From Aminomonas paucivorans DSM 12260 (GTDB lineage Bacteria; Synergistota; Synergistia; Synergistales; Synergistaceae): 64,000 bases of DNA. Below the pieces are notes generated by a model. That model saw only the letters and a program-made list of their open reading frames with translations, ran no database searches and was not told the origin of the DNA. The position numbers were made by a program, and so were the translations under genes. Shown in pieces: positions 60,282-64,000 of this stretch; within the stretch, counting starts at the first letter, position 1, and each line of letters begins with the position of its first letter. The stretch is from assembly GCF_000165795.1 (NCBI RefSeq), contig NZ_CM001022.1:1707812-1771811 (forward strand), given 5' to 3'.

Positions 60282-60772
60282 CACGCCACTGCCCTTCCCG
60301 CCGCCCGTAGGCCGTACCACGCCAGGGCCAGGGCATCCGCTCTTCCGTCCAGTCCTTTCCCCCGGGGGGTGAAGAGGGACGCGCCGGGGAAGGCCAGGGA
60401 GGCCCACCGCAGGGCCCGCTCCTTCCCGTCCCCCGGGGTTCCCCGCAGCACGTCCCCCTGCCAGGTCCGGGGAGACACCTCCAGGAGGGGAACCCCCAGG
60501 GCCTCCAGAACCCCCACCACCACGCCCACGTTCCGCCCGAAGGAGAAGCAGGAGGAGACCCCCTGCCCAGGCATGGCGTGCACCGCCTCCACCACCGCAA
60601 GCCGGATCTCCCCGGCCTCGACCAGGAACCGGGCCAAAGCCGCCCCGTCCACCTCCTGCCGTGTCTTCCCCAGGGAGCGCAGGGGCATGTCCTCGATCCT
60701 CCACGGGGAACCGTCCGCCTCAAGGATCGCCACCGCGCCGCGCAAACCCGGGTCGATGCCGCAGATCCGCAT
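60281..60772 (-). CDS. RuvC-like Holliday junction resolvase
   Basis: 163 residues of RNase H-like fold. The first catalytic aspartate is in RICGIDPGLRGAVAIL (Asp7), a glutamate in LAVVEAVHAMPGQGV near 61, and a late acidic cluster in DGRADALALAWYG near 148. The GIDPGL motif and the VEAVHAMPGQGVSS segment mark the phage/mobile-element RuvC group. ATG 60772 has AGGAGG 8 nt upstream; a GTG just before it is possible. Part of the recombination set with the helicase. Confidence 0.85.
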   Translation of the reverse strand: MRICGIDPGLRGAVAILEADGSPWRIEDMPLRSLGKTRQEVDGAALARFLVEAGEIRLAVVEAVHAMPGQGVSSCFSFGRNVGVVVGVLEALGVPLLEVSPRTWQGDVLRGTPGDGKERALRWASLAFPGASLFTPRGKGLDGRADALALAWYGLRAAGRAVA

Positions 60773-61485
60773 CACGCAGCCCTCCTCAAGGTCCCGTCGA
60801 TCTCCGCGTCGATCAGCCCCGCCCGCACGGCGTCCCGGATCGCTTGCCCCCCGAAACGGCGGTGGGCTTCGGCGTAGTGGATGCCTTCGGCCCGGGAGGC
60901 CGCCGAAAGAAGGTCCCCAGGGTCGGATGAAGGGGAATCCCCCGCCTCCGAGACCGGGAGCACCCGGACCGCCTCGACCGGCGCAGGAATCACCGGGTCC
61001 GCCACGCGGGGAGCCTTCCCCAGGAAGACGCGATCCCCCGACCGACGGACCAGCCCCGCACCCATGGCAGCGTAGACCAGCCGTTCCCCGCAGCCCCGCA
61101 CCGCCGCCGCGAAGCTCAGGGGTCCGTCCTGGAGACGGGAAAGCAGACTCACAAGCACCTGATCCGCGCTACTCGCTCCCGGGACCGGGACAAACCGGGA
61201 CAATGTCCCTTCTGCCACTTGTCCCGGGGGGACCGGTTCCCCCTCGCCCATGATCGCCTCCCTTTCGGCCAGGAGTTCCGCCACCTGTTCCCACCCGGGA
61301 GCCTTCGCGTCCACCAGGTGGAGCAGCAGGGCCCCCTCCAACCTCGAGGCGTCCAGGAGCGCCCGCGCCCGTTCCAGGGGTCCCGGGTCGGGACCGATGA
61401 GGGCCACCCTGGGACCGCACAGGATCGGGACGATCCCGAGTTCTTCCGTCAGCGCCACATAGTCCTGCATCGTCATCGTCCTCAT
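60772..61485 (-). CDS. hypothetical protein of the replication module
   Basis: 237 residues, starting MRTMTMQDYVALTEELGIVP. The N-terminal part (VPILCGPRVALIGPDPGPLE, ALLLHLVDAKAPGWEQVAEL) is hydrophobic-alternating and could be a small alpha/beta domain. The C-terminal half contains two winged-helix-like stretches (LQDGPLSFAAAVRGCGERLV and RRFGGQAIRDAVRAGLIDAE). No family is recognised. It overlaps both neighbours by ATGA/TGATG junctions. Four CGGGAC repeats (61180-61226) lie in its coding sequence. Confidence 0.7.
   Translation of the reverse strand: MRTMTMQDYVALTEELGIVPILCGPRVALIGPDPGPLERARALLDASRLEGALLLHLVDAKAPGWEQVAELLAEREAIMGEGEPVPPGQVAEGTLSRFVPVPGASSADQVLVSLLSRLQDGPLSFAAAVRGCGERLVYAAMGAGLVRRSGDRVFLGKAPRVADPVIPAPVEAVRVLPVSEAGDSPSSDPGDLLSAASRAEGIHYAEAHRRFGGQAIRDAVRAGLIDAEIDGTLRRAA
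61180..61226. repeat. short CGGGAC repeat cluster
   Basis: Three CGGGAC hexamers (61180, 61186, 61196) and one GTCCCG (61221) in 47 bases, within the hypothetical gene and about 540 bases from the main cluster at 61762-61868. Confidence 0.6.
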
Positions 61486-64000
61486 GCCCCCTTCAGCCAG
61501 TCCCGGATGTTGCCCTTGGGAAGATCAACCACCTTCGCCGCCCTTTCGGTCAGCTCCGCCAGTCGGACAGGAGCCGGTGCCCGGTCCAGAGTGGGGGGAG
61601 CCGTCGCCGTCGGGTCCGTGACCGGCATACTATGCCGCTCACCTGTCGGGTCCTTCGCCGGTGCCGCCGTCGCCGCCCGGGCCATCGGAGGTTCCTGAGG
61701 GCGGGTCCTGGGGTCGGGTCTGGATGAAGGAAGGTTCTCTTCATTCGGCCCCTTCTCCCCCCGGGACACCGGGACGGGACCGGGACACGGGACACCCCCT
61801 ATAGGGGTGTGTCCCGGTTTGTCCCGGGACAGGCCGGGACATGTCCCGTTTTGTCCCGCTTTGTCCCGCTTCGTAATGTGCTGTGTTGAAGTGTCCTCGG
61901 CGGGTCCGTCGAGCCCGAGGGAACCCCCGGGAAGGTCCTCCTCACCCCGGCCCCTGGGGGTCCAGCCGATCCGTTCCCGCAGATCCCGGGCCAAGTTCCC
62001 TTCCTCAATGCCCGCCCCAGGGGAAGCCGGGCCGAGGCGGTACAGGTCCTCCTCCACCAGAAGCCACCCGAGGGACACCAGTTCGTCCCTTGTCCGCTGG
62101 AACGCCTTCTTCTTCGCGTCCGAGCTGTCCTTCGTGCTGCCGGAGTAGAACGTCCTCCTCCAGTCCTCCAGGTGGACCCCGAGGAAAGCCCCGTCCCGGT
62201 CCAGCCTGCCGTGGTCCTTCGCCGCCGCGTACCAGGAGTCCAGCGCCTGCCGCAGGACCGGACGAAGGGATTCCCTCCTGGGGGCTTGGATGCCTCCCTG
62301 AGCCTCCACCAAGACGGCGCTGTGGACAGGCCGCCCCTCTTCATCCGCCAGGCCCGGGAGGACTACATCCTGGAGTTCCAGGGTCAGGGGATTTCCCAGT
62401 TCCGCGTCCTTCGATTTCGTGGCGGTGACCGTCACCAGGTGGTTGCTTTTGGTGACGCACAGCTCTGTGTCCATCGCAGCCTTCAGGGCCGAGGAGCCCC
62501 GCGCCCGGTTCCGGTCCCCGTGCCCGGAGTGGTGAACCGCCAGGATCAGCGCCCCGGGGTTCTCCAGCCGCAACCGATCCATGGCCCCGATGAAGCGCCC
62601 CACGTCCTGGGAGCTATTCTCGTCCGCCCCCGCAAGGCACCGGGCCACGGTATCCAGGACGATCAGGGCCAAGGGTTCTCCCGCCTCTTCCCGGATGACA
62701 GCCAGGGCCGCCGAGGCTTCCTCGATGCCCTCCAGGGTCGCCAGGTCAGCAGCGCAGTTCGACAGGGCCAGACGATCCACCAGAACCCCGTGGTGCTCTT
62801 CCCATCCGGCGATACGTCGGGCCAGGCCCCTTGCCCCTTCCCCGGCGACGTAGGCCACAACCCCCTGCCGGACCTTCCGCCCGCAGAAGTACCGCCCCGT
62901 GGCTACGGAACAGGCCAGGCCCACGGACGCGAAGCTCTTCCCGCTGCCGGGCTCCCCGAAGATCAGGCCGAGGGTGTCCCGCTCGAAGAGCCTTTCCACC
63001 AGCCAGTCCGGGGGGAGAACCTCCAGGTCCCGCCTCCATGCGAAGCGAAGACGCCCCGCCTTCCTGGTAGCCGGTCCCGCCTCCGGGAACGCCTCACAGG
63101 TCGTTGCTACAGCAGCCGGGGGGAAGTCGTCGTCCTCCGGGTCGTCCGAGAGGGGCAGGAGGGGGATGGGGGGCCCTACTTCGAGGTCGCCCCAGTCATC
63201 GCCCTGATCCACGGCGGAATCCTCCGCCACCTGTTGGAGCCGCAGGATTTCCGCCGCCATGGTTTCACCACGCCCTTTCGCTGTTTGGAGTTCTTCCCGT
63301 GCCGCTTCGAGCCCCAGGGACGTCGCCAAGTCGTTCCAGTCCGACCCCGGGGTCCCTTCCGGGGTGAGGGGAACCGCCCCGGATTCCTTCGCCGCCGCTT
63401 CCGCAGCCCGCCGCCCGGCTTCGTCGTTGTCCGTCGCCGCGTAGAGGACCACATGGGGACGGCACCGCCGCACCAGGGAGCAGACGGCCGGGACGTTCGA
63501 CGTGCTGAAGGCCGCTAGGACCACGCCAGCGTCACCCACTAGCTGCTGAAGGCTGTAGGCCGTCGCGTAGCCTTCTGCCACGTAGATGGCCTTGTGCTTG
63601 GGGTTCCGCCAGTCAGGGGCCATCGAATGAAAGGAGCCCGTCAGGACGGAGCCCCTGATGAGCCGCTTGGAGCCGTCCGCGCCGATCCGCTGGACCCCCG
63701 CCAGGCCGCCGATGGAGTCGTACAGGGGAACCAGCAGGCCCCCGGTGCCGTCCACCTTCAGGCCCGGGAGAACAGGGAGCCCCTTACGGACCTGGTACAC
63801 ATGGGGGGAATCCAGGACCTTCCCTTCATCCCAGGCCTTGCGCATTGCCACCGCCGCCCGGGCCGCTTCAAGGGCTGCCTTCTGGCGCTCCGCTTCGGCC
63901 TTCGCCAGGGCTTCCGGGTCGGCCTGTCCGCCCTCTCCGGGAGGGTCCACCCCCAGCAGCCGGGCCAGCTCCAGGACACCGCCGTGCTGCCCCGTGGTGC
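61482..64000 (-). CDS. Toprim/RecA-like primase-helicase, 5' end beyond window
   Basis: At least 839 residues are visible and the frame is open to base 64000, reading TTGQHGGVLELARLLGVDPP in the edge segment, so the start is outside. A Toprim domain follows (IYVAEGYATAYSLQQ, then VVLYAATDNDEAGRRAAE near 63.4 kb). A RepA-type AAA domain has Walker A FGEPGSGKSFASVG near 62.95 kb, LALIVLDTVARCLAG as Walker B and HHSGHGDRNRARGSSALKAA. This is the primase-helicase of many integrated elements. The last 200 residues are low-complexity and overlap the CGGGAC repeats. Confidence 0.88.
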   Translation of the reverse strand, partial: TTGQHGGVLELARLLGVDPPGEGGQADPEALAKAEAERQKAALEAARAAVAMRKAWDEGKVLDSPHVYQVRKGLPVLPGLKVDGTGGLLVPLYDSIGGLAGVQRIGADGSKRLIRGSVLTGSFHSMAPDWRNPKHKAIYVAEGYATAYSLQQLVGDAGVVLAAFSTSNVPAVCSLVRRCRPHVVLYAATDNDEAGRRAAEAAAKESGAVPLTPEGTPGSDWNDLATSLGLEAAREELQTAKGRGETMAAEILRLQQVAEDSAVDQGDDWGDLEVGPPIPLLPLSDDPEDDDFPPAAVATTCEAFPEAGPATRKAGRLRFAWRRDLEVLPPDWLVERLFERDTLGLIFGEPGSGKSFASVGLACSVATGRYFCGRKVRQGVVAYVAGEGARGLARRIAGWEEHHGVLVDRLALSNCAADLATLEGIEEASAALAVIREEAGEPLALIVLDTVARCLAGADENSSQDVGRFIGAMDRLRLENPGALILAVHHSGHGDRNRARGSSALKAAMDTELCVTKSNHLVTVTATKSKDAELGNPLTLELQDVVLPGLADEEGRPVHSAVLVEAQGGIQAPRRESLRPVLRQALDSWYAAAKDHGRLDRDGAFLGVHLEDWRRTFYSGSTKDSSDAKKKAFQRTRDELVSLGWLLVEEDLYRLGPASPGAGIEEGNLARDLRERIGWTPRGRGEEDLPGGSLGLDGPAEDTSTQHITKRDKAGQNGTCPGLSRDKPGHTPIGGVPCPGPVPVSRGEKGPNEENLPSSRPDPRTRPQEPPMARAATAAPAKDPTGERHSMPVTDPTATAPPTLDRAPAPVRLAELTERAAKVVDLPKGNIRDWLKGA
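61618..61637. repeat. 20-bp near-palindromic site, copy 2
   Basis: GTGACCGGCATACTATGCCG, with flanks extending to GTGA...TCAC symmetry and a perfect GGCATA-C-TATGCC centre. It is inside the primase-helicase coding sequence near its 3' end. Matches 18 of 20 bases of 54864-54883. Confidence 0.55.
61762..61868. repeat. iteron-like CGGGAC/GTCCCG cluster with central dyad
   Basis: Twelve copies of the hexamer occur in 107 bases: direct at 61762, 61770, 61775, 61781, 61788, 61825 and 61835, inverted at 61811, 61821, 61843, 61853 and 61863. A dyad ACACCCC-CTATA-GGGGTGT (61792-61810) separates a block of purely direct repeats from a mixed block. Such an arrangement is typical of replication origins. 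It lies in the primase-helicase coding region. Confidence 0.7.

Noticed and set aside
54442-64000. CRISPR array or insertion sequence within the element
   Set aside because: No regularly spaced repeats of 24-40 bases with unique spacers, and no transposase gene or terminal inverted repeats were seen.

Overview
The window looks chromosomal, from a GC-rich, anaerobic, amino-acid-fermenting, flagellated diderm bacterium, most likely a Synergistota member (inference). Three things point there: a selenocysteine-containing glycine reductase operon, L- and P-ring flagellar genes (so an outer membrane), and a Firmicutes-like S10/spc/alpha gene order with KOW and L7Ae-like proteins.

Layout. Nearly every gene up to 53.3 kb lies on the minus strand, so transcription runs from high to low coordinates. 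(1) 1-805: truncated alanine/glycine:cation symporter. (2) 1113-8236: glycine reductase operon, in transcription order a promoter, a tandem glycine riboswitch, grdX, trxA, grdE, grdA (UGA Sec), grdB (UGA Sec), grdC, grdD. Glycine is imported, sensed by RNA, reduced by thioredoxin and the selenoproteins, and released as acetyl phosphate. (3) 8353-9735: L-lysine 6-aminotransferase, between its own promoter and terminator. (4) 9964-39403: about 29 kb of co-directional genes. A promoter (TTGACA-N17-TATGAT) drives an L7Ae-like gene, rpsL, rpsG, fusA, tuf, then S10-spc-alpha ribosomal genes with secY, adk, map, a KOW gene, infA, rpmJ and rpoA, then an ECF transporter module, truA, mreB/mbl, flgF, flgG, flgA, flgH, flgI, flgJ and a YkgJ-family gene, ending at an intrinsic terminator. 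(5) 39501-48107: rpoC and rpoB with their own promoter just downstream of tRNA-Leu(CAG). (6) 48338-53321: tsaC/sua5, tgt, tatD, metG. (7) 53335-64000: an integrated mobile element.

The mobile element starts right upstream of metG. It carries a tyrosine integrase, 1.2 kb of palindrome-rich non-coding DNA, a ParB-linker-like DNA-binding protein lacking its nuclease domain, a 57-residue unknown protein, a small excisionase-like protein, a serine recombinase, a RelE/HigBA-like toxin-antitoxin pair, and a tightly overlapping replication module: a phage-type HTH protein, a DEAD/DEAH helicase, a 59-residue protein, a RuvC-like resolvase, an unknown protein and a Toprim/RecA-like primase-helicase that runs off the right edge. 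Its right end and attR are outside the window.

Most notable observations: iteron-like CGGGAC repeat clusters inside the element's replication genes; a 20-bp near-palindrome shared between the element's non-coding island and its primase gene; a probably leaderless toxin mRNA; and two major housekeeping promoters (rpoB and the ribosomal superoperon) embedded in hairpins in the same way. All calls come from reading the sequence; no database search was run.
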